Origin: Desulfobacteraceae bacterium UBA5616
GTDB taxonomy: Bacteria > Desulfobacterota > Desulfobacteria > Desulfobacterales > UBA5616
Assembly (NCBI GenBank): GCA_002423615.1
Contig: DIKO01000039.1
Span: 1-38,568 of the forward strand
DNA: 38,568 nt
Direction: 5' to 3'
Part shown: piece after piece, positions 25,704 through 33,749 of the stretch
Numbering within the stretch: the stretch's first letter is position 1
How the letters are laid out: the number at the start of each line of letters is the position of its first letter
The notes under the pieces: generated by a model
What the model saw: the letters and a program-made list of their open reading frames with translations, nothing else
What the model was told of the DNA's origin: nothing
Databases searched by the model: none
Translations under genes and position numbers: made by a program

Positions 25704-26447
25704 ATGAAAAATCTGGTCTTAAGGGAAAACCGCGGCGGGTTGTGTATATTAAGCCTGAACCGTCCGGAAAAGCTCAATGCCTTGAATGTCGAGGTGTTTC
25801 AGGATTTGCGGTCCCATGTGGATGACCTCGAGAAAGAGTTTGATACCATCGGTTGCGTCGTTGTCAGGGGGGCCGGACGATGCTTTTCGGCAGGCCATGA
25901 TCTCAAGGACATCGGTGCAGGGGAGGCGCCTCCCTATGAGGGGTTTCAGGCGGAAACCATAGAACATCTGGCCAACCTTCCCCAGGCCGTTATTTCCGCC
26001 GTGCATGGGCATTGTTACACCGGTGCCCTGGAACTGGCCCTTGCCGGGGATATCCTTCTGGCGTCCCGGTCCGCGAAATTCGCCGACACCCACGGTAAAT
26101 GGGCATTGACGCCGATATGGGGGATGAGCCAGCGTCTTCCCCGGCGGGTGGGGCAGGCAAAGGCCAGGGAAATGATGCTCACCTCGAGGACGTACACCGG
26201 GGAAGAGGCACTGGCCATGGGCCTCGCCAATATGTGCGTGCCGGATGAAAAATTTGAGGAAGAGATCGAGGCCCTCGCCGGACTGGTTCTCGCAAATTCG
26301 CGGTTCAGCAACCGGGCCTATAAACGGCTTTTGGAAAAAACGGACGGCATGAACCTGGCCCAGGGGTTGCGATATGAAATAGAACATAACGAGGGGGTCG
26401 GACCGGATATGGCCGAGCGGGTCGGCGCCTTCGGCAAAAAGAAGTAA
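25704..26447 (+). CDS. enoyl-CoA hydratase/isomerase family protein
   Basis: A 247-aa crotonase-fold protein with the N-terminal RPEKLNALNVEVFQDL, oxyanion loop FSAGHDLKDIG and second loop GHCYTGALELALAGD. The first catalytic Glu (Glu144 of rat hydratase) is present in GALELAL. The second (Glu164) is replaced: FADTHGKWALTPIWGMSQRL has His where hydratases have Glu. The reaction may therefore differ from simple hydration (isomerase, hydrolase or decarboxylase are possible). AGGAGGAGG precedes the ATG. It lies after the PAS protein and before a small Cys-rich gene. Confidence 0.87.
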   Translation: MKNLVLRENRGGLCILSLNRPEKLNALNVEVFQDLRSHVDDLEKEFDTIGCVVVRGAGRCFSAGHDLKDIGAGEAPPYEGFQAETIEHLANLPQAVISAVHGHCYTGALELALAGDILLASRSAKFADTHGKWALTPIWGMSQRLPRRVGQAKAREMMLTSRTYTGEEALAMGLANMCVPDEKFEEEIEALAGLVLANSRFSNRAYKRLLEKTDGMNLAQGLRYEIEHNEGVGPDMAERVGAFGKKK

Positions 26448-26539
26448 AGACCGGCGGGAAGGCGCCGGATCCCGGAATGACGGGCATTTCGACAGTTCAT
26501 CAAAAATGGACGCTCCGGAAAAAAGGAAACGAGGCGAAA

Positions 26540-26713
26540 ATGACGGATCATGACAATGCCGGCAAGATCAATGGAAAACATTACCTGGAAGGCACGATTA
26601 CGCCTCGCAGATGCGATTGCTGCGGGCATCATGAAATCGGCATGACCACCCCGGACGGGGAATACATTGCCTTGAAACCGGGCATGCGGATCATGCTGGA
26701 GCTGCCCGTGTGA
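26540..26713 (+). CDS. small protein with CxCC(G)HH motif
   Basis: About 57 aa, starting MTDHDNAGKINGKHYLEGTI and containing PRRCDCCGHHEIGMTT, which could bind zinc. It ends KPGMRIMLELPV. The frame is open from 26477, but the start at 26540 has GGAAACGAGGCG just upstream and starts in typical small-protein fashion. No known family is recognised. It follows the crotonase gene by 92 bases and precedes a strong terminator, so both may be one transcript. Confidence 0.6.
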   Translation: MTDHDNAGKINGKHYLEGTITPRRCDCCGHHEIGMTTPDGEYIALKPGMRIMLELPV

Positions 26714-26785
26714 ATGCCGGCTCCGGATTCGTCCCGGACGCCGTCAGGAAGAAGCTTTGGATTCGTTATGAAGAAATGGAGAGAC

Positions 26786-26826
26786 AAGGGCATTTTTCGA
26801 TGGGCAAAAATGCCCTTGGATTTTTT
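26786..26826 (+). terminator. Rho-independent terminator
   Basis: AAGGGCATTTTT (26786-26797) pairs perfectly with AAAAATGCCCTT (26806-26817), a 12-bp stem with an 8-base loop, followed by GGATTTTTT. It ends the plus-strand unit that includes the small Cys-rich gene and lies 72 bases after its stop. There is no T-run on the minus strand. Confidence 0.85.
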
Positions 26827-26836
26827 CAGACCCGAA

Positions 26837-27037
26837 TCATACCACGGTCACGTTAACCGCGGCCGGACCTTTTGCCCCTTGTTCGATATCGAATGTAACG
26901 CGGTCCCCTTCGTTTAAGGACTTGAAACCGCTTCCCTGGATTCCCGAATAATGAACGAAAATATCCGGTCCGCCATCCTGCTCGATAAAACCGAAACCTT
27001 TTTTATCATCAAACCATTTTACGATGCCATTTGCCAA
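26837..27037 (-). CDS. cold-shock domain protein (CspA family)
   Basis: A 66-aa single OB-fold RNA/DNA-binding protein. The RNA-binding motifs RNP1 (KKGFGFI) and RNP2 (DIFVHYSGI) are both present, with the family start ANGIVKWFDD. It acts as RNA chaperone in the cytoplasm. The true start is TTG at 27037 (GGAGGGGAG upstream). The longer frame to 27106 adds residues no family member has. The stop is at 26837, just beyond the plus-strand terminator, so the two units converge there. Confidence 0.9.
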   Translation of the reverse strand: MANGIVKWFDDKKGFGFIEQDGGPDIFVHYSGIQGSGFKSLNEGDRVTFDIEQGAKGPAAVNVTVV

Positions 27038-27349
27038 AGTGTCTCCCCTCCTTTCTCTGAAAAGTCGGTTCCAAACTTCAGGATGCCACTTTAGACAAAT
27101 GGACATTTCCCGCAGAACGAAACCTGCCCTGAAAAAACCATACCGGCGAATTTAGGTAGTCATGATAGTCATTTCGGACAATAAATCAAGCAAATTTTAA
27201 GCAAATGCAGCAAAATGATGACTTCACGGACGGGCGTGAACTATTTTTATCTGTTGATTCGCGACCCGCCTCGGGATATATAAAAAATACTATTCAAAAT
27301 TACCAACCTTTGCCATCAAGGCGCCGAATCATACTTTAAAGGAGGATTT
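27038..27349. other. divergent intergenic region between csp and the phosphotriesterase-like gene
   Basis: 312 bases without a gene. It contains the csp leader, a promoter candidate for the plus-strand gene at 27254-27282, an AT-rich stretch (27180-27225) and TAGTCATGATAGTCAT near 27156-27171, two TAGTCAT copies 2 bases apart that could bind a regulator. No RNA gene is recognised. Confidence 0.4.
27254..27282 (+). promoter_or_regulatory. promoter candidate for the phosphotriesterase-like gene
   Basis: TTGATT (27254-27259) and TATATA (27277-27282) are 17 bases apart, matching four of six positions each. The leader to the ATG at 27350 is about 60 bases. Confidence 0.45.
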
Positions 27350-28339
27350 ATGAAAACATCCCTGGTCAATACCGTTACCGGACAAATCCCGCCGAAAGAT
27401 TTGGGAATCACCCTGATGCACGAACACGTTGTTTTCGGATATCCGGGGTGGTCGGGCGATTGCACCCTTGCGCCCTATGACCGGAAAGCCGCCCTGGCTG
27501 CGGCCCTTCCGGTCATGGAAGACATCAAGGCCTGCGGCGTCCGGACATTTGTCGATGCAACGCCCAATGAAACCGGACGGGATCCTGAATTGTTGAAAGA
27601 GGTTTCTGAAAGGTCCGGCATCAATATCGTTTGCGCCACCGGCTATTATTACGAGGAGATGGGCGCTCCGGCATACTTTAAATTCAGAAGCCGTCTCGGC
27701 GATGCCGAAAAAGAGATTTACGACATGTTTACGGCTGAAATCACACACGGCATCGCAAATACCGGAATCCGGGCCGGCGTGATCAAACTCGCCAGCAGCA
27801 AGGATGTCATTACGGACTATGAAAAAATGTTTTTCAGGGCTGCTGCCAGGGTCCAGAAGGAAACCGGGGTGCCCATCATCACGCATACCCAGGACGGATC
27901 CATGGGGCCCCAGCAGGCACAGCTGCTCATCGACCATGGGGCCGACCCGGCGCAGATCATGATCGGCCACATGAGTGACAACACCAGCATCCAGTACCAT
28001 GTGGAAGTATTGAGCAAGGGGGTTTTCGACGGGTTTGACCGGATGGGCATCCAGGGCCTTCCGGGATTTCCGACAGATGAGGAGAAATATGCCGTTATTC
28101 TCGGTTTGATCGGCATCGGCCATGAAGACCGGATCATCATTTCCCACGACACCATCGCCCAGTGGCTGGGCCGTCCCTATCCGGAAATGCCTGAACCCAT
28201 TAAGTCCCTGATGGCGAACTGGACTCCCACCCATTTGTGCAGAAACATCATCCCGTTTTTAAAAAAAGCAGGGGTAACCGAGGAACAGGCCCAAAAAATC
28301 CTGGTGGAGAATCCCGGAAGATTGTTTGCGGGCAGTTGA
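27350..28339 (+). CDS. phosphotriesterase-family metal-dependent hydrolase
   Basis: A 329-aa amidohydrolase-superfamily protein of the phosphotriesterase group. The metal ligands are visible: His24 and His26 in MHEHV, Lys146 in GVIKLASS (carbamylated lysine), a His in PIITHTQDG, a His in MIGHMSD, and Asp in IISHDT. Related bacterial proteins are mostly lactonases or esterases, and true organophosphate hydrolysis is rare. NTVTGQIPPKDLGITLMHEH is the conserved N-terminus. AAAGGAGGAT precedes the ATG. It stands alone between the csp gene and convergent MmgE/PrpD, so the substrate is unknown. A lactone formed by ring cleavage is one possibility. Confidence 0.88.
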   Translation: MKTSLVNTVTGQIPPKDLGITLMHEHVVFGYPGWSGDCTLAPYDRKAALAAALPVMEDIKACGVRTFVDATPNETGRDPELLKEVSERSGINIVCATGYYYEEMGAPAYFKFRSRLGDAEKEIYDMFTAEITHGIANTGIRAGVIKLASSKDVITDYEKMFFRAAARVQKETGVPIITHTQDGSMGPQQAQLLIDHGADPAQIMIGHMSDNTSIQYHVEVLSKGVFDGFDRMGIQGLPGFPTDEEKYAVILGLIGIGHEDRIIISHDTIAQWLGRPYPEMPEPIKSLMANWTPTHLCRNIIPFLKKAGVTEEQAQKILVENPGRLFAGS

Positions 28340-28392
28340 CGGAGGGGCTCCAGGGGCCGGCCGGTCGGCCCTTTGGGAGAAACATCCATTGA

Positions 28393-29484
28393 TCATGGAG
28401 ATGTATCCAGCAGACTATCAACATCCGGCTGATTTTCCAGGTTCATGATCCGGTCTATGAGCACGCCGGCAAAGCCCGGGTCAAGGATATCCCGGGTCAG
28501 AGTCCTGAATTTTCCGGTTAAATCTTCCCGGCTTAAGGGGTTTTCCGGATCGCCTTTGGGATGATCGACCCGGCCCTGGAGGATGCGTCCGTTATTCAAC
28601 CGGACCTCCACCCGGGCCGCCCATTTCCGGGGATACTCCCGGCTCAGGGCATCATCGCCTTCCAGAATGATGCGTTTCATCAAGGCCGCTATGTCCGGAT
28701 CTTTTAAACGGGCCATGGTGAAATCATCGAGGCCGGCCTGCCTGAATTTAGCTGCCGTTGCGATGCAAAAAGGCAAATTGAACTTCGCCCCGAAGGGTGT
28801 ATGGGGCTTGATATCGCCCAGAAGGTCCAGGGCGGCCTGATAAATCCGGACATGAATCGACGCGATGTCCGAGACTGTGGCATCTTCGTTTGAAAGCGCT
28901 TGTATCGTCGCCTCGACAGCGGAATGGGTGTGCCCGCACGAGGCATAGTATTTAAGGGAATTTTTCATGAACATGAAGTTTTCCCCCAGCCCGGCGGTGC
29001 ATTTTCCCAAATTGAATTCCGGGGATGTTGCGCGGAAAAATCCCCTTTTTCCTTCAAGAATCGTTGTCGCGCCGGTAAAGCCGTTTTTTGAAAGAAGGGC
29101 CGCCAGAAGCTGTTTTCCCGATGCGTGGTCCCGTTGCGCCGCGGCCAATACGGCGGGGATGATGGCTGCCGCTGGGTGCAGGATAGACTCCCGGTGGAGG
29201 TCGTCCATTTCCACCATGTGAGAGGAGGCGCCGTTGGCCAGAGCTGCAAAAAGGCAGTTGGTCCGCGTGTTCCCGGGTATCATGACGGCTTCGGGAGTTC
29301 CGCCCATGGTTCGGATCATGTCCCTTATCAGCGTAACCGGTTTTCGGCGGCTACCGGCAAAGGCCGATGCAAGCCAGTCCAGAAAAAAGGTTTTCAATTG
29401 ATCGATTCCGGGCTCCGGCAGGCTTTCGTACGAAAGTGCCGTGACGAAATCGGCGAACTGACGGGAAATCGGGGATGGGGTCAT
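28393..29484 (-). CDS. MmgE/PrpD family protein with an internal deletion of about 90 residues
   Basis: A 363-aa member of the 2-methylcitrate dehydratase/cis-aconitate decarboxylase family, which is normally about 450-470 aa. The N-terminus (SHMVEMDDLHRES, then HPAAAIIPAVLAA) and the C-terminal half (NGFTGATTILEGKRGFF, YASCGHTHSAVEA) are normal. ASGKQLLAA then runs directly into LLSKNGFTGA. The section with GYEV, the GFH..T..G stretch and the K..H.GWAA stretch is missing, including conserved basic active-site residues. The frame is intact and the protein could fold only partly. It follows ubiD by 15 bases and has AGGAGAAC before the ATG. It is probably inactive or a binding remnant. Confidence 0.8.
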   Translation of the reverse strand: MTPSPISRQFADFVTALSYESLPEPGIDQLKTFFLDWLASAFAGSRRKPVTLIRDMIRTMGGTPEAVMIPGNTRTNCLFAALANGASSHMVEMDDLHRESILHPAAAIIPAVLAAAQRDHASGKQLLAALLSKNGFTGATTILEGKRGFFRATSPEFNLGKCTAGLGENFMFMKNSLKYYASCGHTHSAVEATIQALSNEDATVSDIASIHVRIYQAALDLLGDIKPHTPFGAKFNLPFCIATAAKFRQAGLDDFTMARLKDPDIAALMKRIILEGDDALSREYPRKWAARVEVRLNNGRILQGRVDHPKGDPENPLSREDLTGKFRTLTRDILDPGFAGVLIDRIMNLENQPDVDSLLDTSP

Positions 29485-29499
29485 GTATGTTCTCCTGTC

Positions 29500-31308
29500 T
29501 TACCCGAAGGACAGTTCTTCGGGCCATTCCCGGAAATGACCGTCCGCCGGGCCTTTGATGCAGGCATCCACCAGGCATCTTCTTCCCCGCAGGTGGATGT
29601 CCCGGTCGGGATCGGTATTGTTGAAAAGCTTCCACATCAGGTAAGACGGATCGGCAAGATCGGCCTTGGCGTCAAAGAGGACCATGATGTTGAAGGGGAT
29701 ATCCGCGGTCTCTTTCAGCAGCCGGTCTGCGAAATACTTCCCCCCCCTTTCCGGGGATTTTTCGACACAAAGAAGAAGAATCCGGTTTTTCTTTCCGGAC
29801 GCGGCACTGCCGGGCCATAATTCAAGGGGTTTCAGAGAAAGGATTCCCTCACAGGTTTCCTGAATGCGCCCAAGCAGATGCTCCGGCGATTCAGCAAATG
29901 CCTGCGGATCATGGCAAAAATCATGGCGATCCGGTTCCCCGGGGAAGCGTTTGGTAAGGTCGATGCCGAGCTTGCCGCCGAACACCGGGGTGGGGGAGGA
30001 GTGGTCCAGAACATCCAGAACGCCCTGGGCGCGGACCAGATCCGAGTCGATGTCCATGACGGCGGCGAGGATTTCCAACACCCGGTGAAGGTCTTTCGGG
30101 TCCGTATCTTCATCCACGACCACGATGGTTTTGCAATAGCTCATCTGGCTTTGCCCCCACAGGCCGAACATCACTTTCTGGGCGTGTTTGGGGTACTCCT
30201 TTTTAATGGAAACAATGGCGATATTGTGAAAAACGCCTTCCCAGGGAAGAAAGTAGTCAACGATTTCCGGAAAAATCATCTGCAGCAGGGGCAGAAAAAT
30301 GCGTTCCGTGGCCCACCCCAGATAACCGTCTTCCATGGGGGGAGGTCCCACCAGGGTGGCGCAATACACCGGCGACCTTCTGTGGGTGAGGGCCGTGACG
30401 TGGAACACGGGGTATTCATCGGCAAGGGAGTAATACCCGGTATGGTCGCCGAAGGGACCTTCTCTTCGCAGCTCATCGGGGTCCACGTATCCTTCCAGTA
30501 CAAATTCCGCCTCGGCCGGGACCTCCATGTCGATGGTGATGCATCCGGCCAGGGTGACCGGACGGTTCCGGATAAAACCGGCCAGCAAAAGCTCATCCAC
30601 ATTTCTCGGCATGGGGGCTGTGGCCGCATAGATGGTTGCCGGGTCGGCCCCGATGGCCACGGCAACAGGCATCCTTTTCCCGGCCCTCCGATACTCGCTG
30701 AAGAAATGGGAGCCGTCCTTGTGGATCTGCCAGTGCATGCCCGTGGTATTTTTATCGAAAATCTGAAGACGGTACATCCCCACGTTTCTTTTTCCCGCAA
30801 AGAGGCTCCGGGTGAACACCAGGGGAAGGGTTACGAAAGGCCCTGCGTCCTTCGGCCAGCAGTGGAGAACGGGAAGCCGGGAAAGGTCGATGTCGTTTCC
30901 GGTTTTTACCACCTCCTGACAGGGGGGAGTTCTGCGACGGCTTTTACGGGGGAAATAGCGGGTCATGGAAAAGGCCAGGGGCAAAAGTTCGACAATATCC
31001 TTTAACCCCTTAGGCGGTGACATTTCGACGATTTTCCGGATCCGGTCTCCCAGCCGGTCCAGATCATCCACCCCGAGGGCCAGGCAAATGCGTTTCCTGC
31101 TGCCGAACAGGTTGGTGGCCGCGGGAAAATCCGAACCCTCGACCTTTTCAAACAGCAGGGCCTTTCCCCCGCCCGGGCTTTTGGACTCGATGTCCGTCAA
31201 CCGGCTGATTTCAAGGTGCGGTGACACCGGATGGCGGATGATCCTTATTTCGCCCTCATTTTTTAACGCTTCGATGAAATCGGAAAGATTGTTGAAAACA
31301 GTCTTCAT
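29500..31308 (-). CDS. UbiD-family prenylated-FMN (de)carboxylase
   Basis: A 602-aa UbiD-type enzyme. The start at 31308 is chosen because GGAGGCGGCA precedes it. The open frame to 32070 would run over the NUDIX gene on the other strand. prFMN-site elements are NVGMYRLQIFD and QIHKDG. The catalytic Glu-Arg-Glu triad corresponds to the Arg in MYR and to EGPFGDHTGYY, whose last acidic residue is Asp, as in some UbiD members. Members decarboxylate or carboxylate aromatic and enoic acids, and the partner UbiX, which makes prFMN, is not in this window. The C-terminal 90 residues (ILLLCVEKSPERGGKYFADR) are an extension typical of long UbiDs. Confidence 0.9.
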   Translation of the reverse strand: MKTVFNNLSDFIEALKNEGEIRIIRHPVSPHLEISRLTDIESKSPGGGKALLFEKVEGSDFPAATNLFGSRKRICLALGVDDLDRLGDRIRKIVEMSPPKGLKDIVELLPLAFSMTRYFPRKSRRRTPPCQEVVKTGNDIDLSRLPVLHCWPKDAGPFVTLPLVFTRSLFAGKRNVGMYRLQIFDKNTTGMHWQIHKDGSHFFSEYRRAGKRMPVAVAIGADPATIYAATAPMPRNVDELLLAGFIRNRPVTLAGCITIDMEVPAEAEFVLEGYVDPDELRREGPFGDHTGYYSLADEYPVFHVTALTHRRSPVYCATLVGPPPMEDGYLGWATERIFLPLLQMIFPEIVDYFLPWEGVFHNIAIVSIKKEYPKHAQKVMFGLWGQSQMSYCKTIVVVDEDTDPKDLHRVLEILAAVMDIDSDLVRAQGVLDVLDHSSPTPVFGGKLGIDLTKRFPGEPDRHDFCHDPQAFAESPEHLLGRIQETCEGILSLKPLELWPGSAASGKKNRILLLCVEKSPERGGKYFADRLLKETADIPFNIMVLFDAKADLADPSYLMWKLFNNTDPDRDIHLRGRRCLVDACIKGPADGHFREWPEELSFG

Positions 31309-31386
31309 TGCCGCCTCCGGTGACCTGGAATTCATGTGGGCCGTGGTAAAATCCGCGTTTGACAAAAAGAAAACGAATTTATAAGG

Positions 31387-31415
31387 TTCATACCTAAAAT
31401 CGATCCGGCTGGCAA
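31387..31415 (-). promoter_or_regulatory. promoter candidate for the ubiD-MmgE/PrpD unit
   Basis: On the minus strand TTGCCA (31415-31410, five of six) and TATGAA (31392-31387, four of six) are 17 bases apart, about 80 bases before the ATG at 31308. Confidence 0.4.
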
Positions 31416-31419
31416 GAAT

Positions 31420-31445
31420 CAATAAAACAGGGCCAATAAAACAGG
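31420..31445. repeat. tandem 12-base direct repeat in the ubiD/NUDIX divergent region
   Basis: CAATAAAACAGG occurs at 31420-31431 and 31434-31445, two bases apart (14-base period, just over one helical turn). It lies upstream of the minus-strand promoter candidate and between the divergent genes, as a regulator site would. Confidence 0.4.
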
Positions 31446-31533
31446 ATCCGGAAAACAGAATCCGGGGATACGGTATGATAAAACCTTCCGGTATGATGAA
31501 GGCCGTCATTGGGTTCGGAACAAAGGCATTTAA

Positions 31534-32082
31534 ATGGAATACAAATTTTGCCCCTATTGCGGGAAGCCCCTCATTCACATAAAAGACCATGAAAAAAACC
31601 GGTTGTATTGCAACCGGTGTGAAATCAAGCTTTATAAAAATCCAACGGTCGGCGTTGCGGTGATTGTCATCCATGATGAGAAAATTCTTCTGGTCAAGCG
31701 TATCGGGAGTTATGAAGGCATGTGGTGCATTCCCTGCGGGCACCTGGAATGGGATGAGGATGTAAGAAAGGCGGCCGCCCGCGAAGTCTTGGAGGAAACG
31801 GGTCTTCATATCGCCATCGGGCCCGTATTTACGGCCCACTCCAATTTTCACGACATGGAAAAGCAGACCGTCGGGATCTGGTTCTGGGGAAAATGGATAA
31901 ACGGCGACCTCAACCCGGGGTCCGATGCCGCAGCCGCGCGGTTTTTTCCGTTGGACGACCTTCCTGAAAACATGGCCTTTCCCACCGACCTTCTGGTCTG
32001 TGAGCAGTTGAGTCAGTGTATGGAATCCGGTGACCTGCCCCTCTGGCTGGAAGGTTGCCTGGGGAATCAATGGACCCGTTAG
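31534..32082 (+). CDS. NUDIX hydrolase with N-terminal zinc ribbon
   Basis: A 182-aa protein starting with a zinc ribbon (CPYCG, CNRC) and then a NUDIX domain. The NUDIX box GHLEWDED to REVLEETGL fits Gx5Ex7REUxEExGU exactly, so Mg-dependent hydrolysis of a nucleoside diphosphate derivative is expected. The NADH pyrophosphatase/NudC-like layout (zinc ribbon plus NUDIX) and WCIPCGHLEW are seen, but the SQPWPFPxS signature of NudC is absent, so the substrate is unclear. The start codon lies after AAAGGCATTTAA, a weak site. The MaoC gene starts 19 bases downstream. Confidence 0.87.
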   Translation: MEYKFCPYCGKPLIHIKDHEKNRLYCNRCEIKLYKNPTVGVAVIVIHDEKILLVKRIGSYEGMWCIPCGHLEWDEDVRKAAAREVLEETGLHIAIGPVFTAHSNFHDMEKQTVGIWFWGKWINGDLNPGSDAAAARFFPLDDLPENMAFPTDLLVCEQLSQCMESGDLPLWLEGCLGNQWTR

Positions 32083-32101
32083 CTATTCTGGGGGAAAAAG
32101 C

Positions 32102-32575
32102 ATGTCTGAAATCCGGAAACGAACCATAGCAGGTCTTAAGGCAGGGGATGTGTTCAACGTCACCCGGACCTTCACCGAAGCCGATGTGATCGCCTTTGCC
32201 CATATTTCAAGGGACTATAATCCCATTCATTTTGAGCGGCGCTTTGCCGGAACCAAAGGCATTTCCGGACTGATCTGCCATGGATTGCTGGTGGGATCCA
32301 TGTTGACGGAAATCGGCGGGCAGATCGGGTGGCTGGCCTCGGGGGTCAATTACAAGTTCAGCAAACCCGTGCATTACAACGACACCATAACCTGCACCCT
32401 GACGATCACCCGGATGGATGAAAAGGGAAAAGCCGCCGCAAAAGCGGAATTTGTCAATCAGCATGGGGTTTTGGTCATGCAGGCGGAGCTGTTCGGAATT
32501 ATCCCCATGGGCAGTGACAGGGAGGTTTTGAAAACCATGGTGGAAGAGGGAGACCCCACCAATGGGATGCAATGA
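32102..32575 (+). CDS. MaoC-like (R)-specific enoyl-CoA hydratase
   Basis: A 157-aa hot-dog-fold protein. The hydratase-2 motif FAHISRDYNPIHFERRFA supplies the catalytic Asp and His (D-x4-H). GISGLICHGLLVGSML forms the substrate loop. It hydrates trans-2-enoyl-CoA to (R)-3-hydroxyacyl-CoA in the cytoplasm. The start at 32102 is chosen over 32030 because the longer frame lies inside the NUDIX gene and the shorter fits the family (GGGGGAAAAAGC upstream). It could supply the hydratase missing from the 97-6183 operon, but the distance makes this speculative. Confidence 0.88.
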   Translation: MSEIRKRTIAGLKAGDVFNVTRTFTEADVIAFAHISRDYNPIHFERRFAGTKGISGLICHGLLVGSMLTEIGGQIGWLASGVNYKFSKPVHYNDTITCTLTITRMDEKGKAAAKAEFVNQHGVLVMQAELFGIIPMGSDREVLKTMVEEGDPTNGMQ

Positions 32576-32597
32576 AGTTCAGACAATAAAAGAACCG

Positions 32598-33746
32598 TCA
32601 TGAAGAATCCTGCGGGGGGCATGCGTTTTCCGGCTTCAATTTAAGAAGTTCGGGAATGAATTTCAGATTGGCCCGCGGAAGGGGAAAGCGTTTGATTCCG
32701 CCGAGCCCGATCCATTTAAAATCCACCGAACCGCCCAACCGGACCCGGCCGGAAATAAACGTGCAGATAAACACATCCATTTTGATCCTGAAATGCGTGT
32801 AGGCGTGGTTCACCCGTGTGACAAATGAATGGATGCAGACCTCGAGGTTGACTTCTTCCCTGATTTCCCGGATACAGGCCTGTTCGGCAGTTTCATCCTG
32901 TCGGACTTTTCCCCCGGGGAACTCCCATAACCCTCCCAGGAGACCGTCCGGTTTTCTCTGTGTGATCAACACCCGGTTGTTTTTAAAGATCACCCCGACG
33001 GCAATGTGATATTCCGGTGTCCTGGCGGCCCTGAGCCGTCTGGGATAAAGATCGACGGCGCCGTTTTTAAAGGCCGCGCACCAGTTTCGAACAGGGCAGT
33101 CCGTGCAGATCGGATTTCCGGGTTTGCAGATCAACGCGCCCAGTTCCATCATGGCCTGGTTAAAGAGGCCGGGCTTGCTTTGGTCCAGCAGTTTTTCGGC
33201 GCTGATTTTATAAAAAGCATGGGCGTCGGGTTTGTTCACCGGATGTTCCATCATCAGGAACCTGGACAGAACCCTTTTCACGTTTCCATCCACCACAGGG
33301 AAAGGATGTCCGAAAGCGATGCTGGAAACGGCACTGGCGATGTAATCCCCCACACCCGGCAATTTCCGGAGGGTTTCGTAGGCATCGGGAATTTTTCCGT
33401 CAAGGGATTTTACGATGTGAATCGATGCCCGGTGAAGGTTTCTTGCCCGGGCGTAATACCCCAGTCCCTCCCAGCTTTTCAAAATCTGCTGAAGGTCGGC
33501 ATTGGCCAGGGTGCAGACGTCCGGGAAGGTGCCTATAAATTTTTCGTAATATGGCACGACGGTCTTGACCTGGGTCTGCTGGAGCATCACTTCGGAAACC
33601 CAGATGGCATAGGGATCGCCGGTTTTACGCCAGGGCAGGTCGCGCTGGTGTTTCCCGTACCAGATCATCAGACGGGAGCGGATGGCGGACAGATGTTTTG
33701 ACGAAAAGACCGGCGACCGGCCGCCTCCTTGATCGCGGTTTTCCAT
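32598..33746 (-). CDS. mutY: A/G-specific adenine glycosylase MutY
   Basis: A 382-aa DNA repair enzyme that removes adenine paired with 8-oxoguanine. The catalytic helix MLQQTQVKTVVPYY has the Glu/Gln neighbourhood, and the helix-hairpin-helix LPGVGDYIASAVSSIAFG with the Asp of PVVDGNVKRVLSR follows. The [4Fe-4S] motif is CKPGNPICTDCPVRNWC. The C-terminal MutT-like domain (about 225-370) recognises 8-oxoG and contains GKVRQDETAEQACIREIREE. The start is 3 bases after the stop of mltG, so the two are translationally linked. It converges with the MaoC gene. Confidence 0.95.
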   Translation of the reverse strand: MENRDQGGGRSPVFSSKHLSAIRSRLMIWYGKHQRDLPWRKTGDPYAIWVSEVMLQQTQVKTVVPYYEKFIGTFPDVCTLANADLQQILKSWEGLGYYARARNLHRASIHIVKSLDGKIPDAYETLRKLPGVGDYIASAVSSIAFGHPFPVVDGNVKRVLSRFLMMEHPVNKPDAHAFYKISAEKLLDQSKPGLFNQAMMELGALICKPGNPICTDCPVRNWCAAFKNGAVDLYPRRLRAARTPEYHIAVGVIFKNNRVLITQRKPDGLLGGLWEFPGGKVRQDETAEQACIREIREEVNLEVCIHSFVTRVNHAYTHFRIKMDVFICTFISGRVRLGGSVDFKWIGLGGIKRFPLPRANLKFIPELLKLKPENACPPQDSS

Positions 33747-33749
33747 GCG

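Noticed and set aside
26451..26468. CCGGCG-GGAAGG-CGCCGG hairpin after the crotonase gene
   Set aside because: A 6-bp stem without a T-run. The stronger terminator lies at 26786-26826.
28344..28380. GC-rich hairpin between the phosphotriesterase-like gene and MmgE/PrpD
   Set aside because: The stem is interrupted and no T-tract follows on either strand, so no terminator call is made.
29878..31005. 375-residue plus-strand frame opposite ubiD
   Set aside because: Composition is that of an antisense frame (Gly/His/Arg-rich), without any motif.
29500..32070. 856-residue open frame containing ubiD
   Set aside because: UbiD proteins are up to about 600 residues. The extra N-terminal part is antisense to the NUDIX gene, and a proper start with GGAGG exists at 31308.
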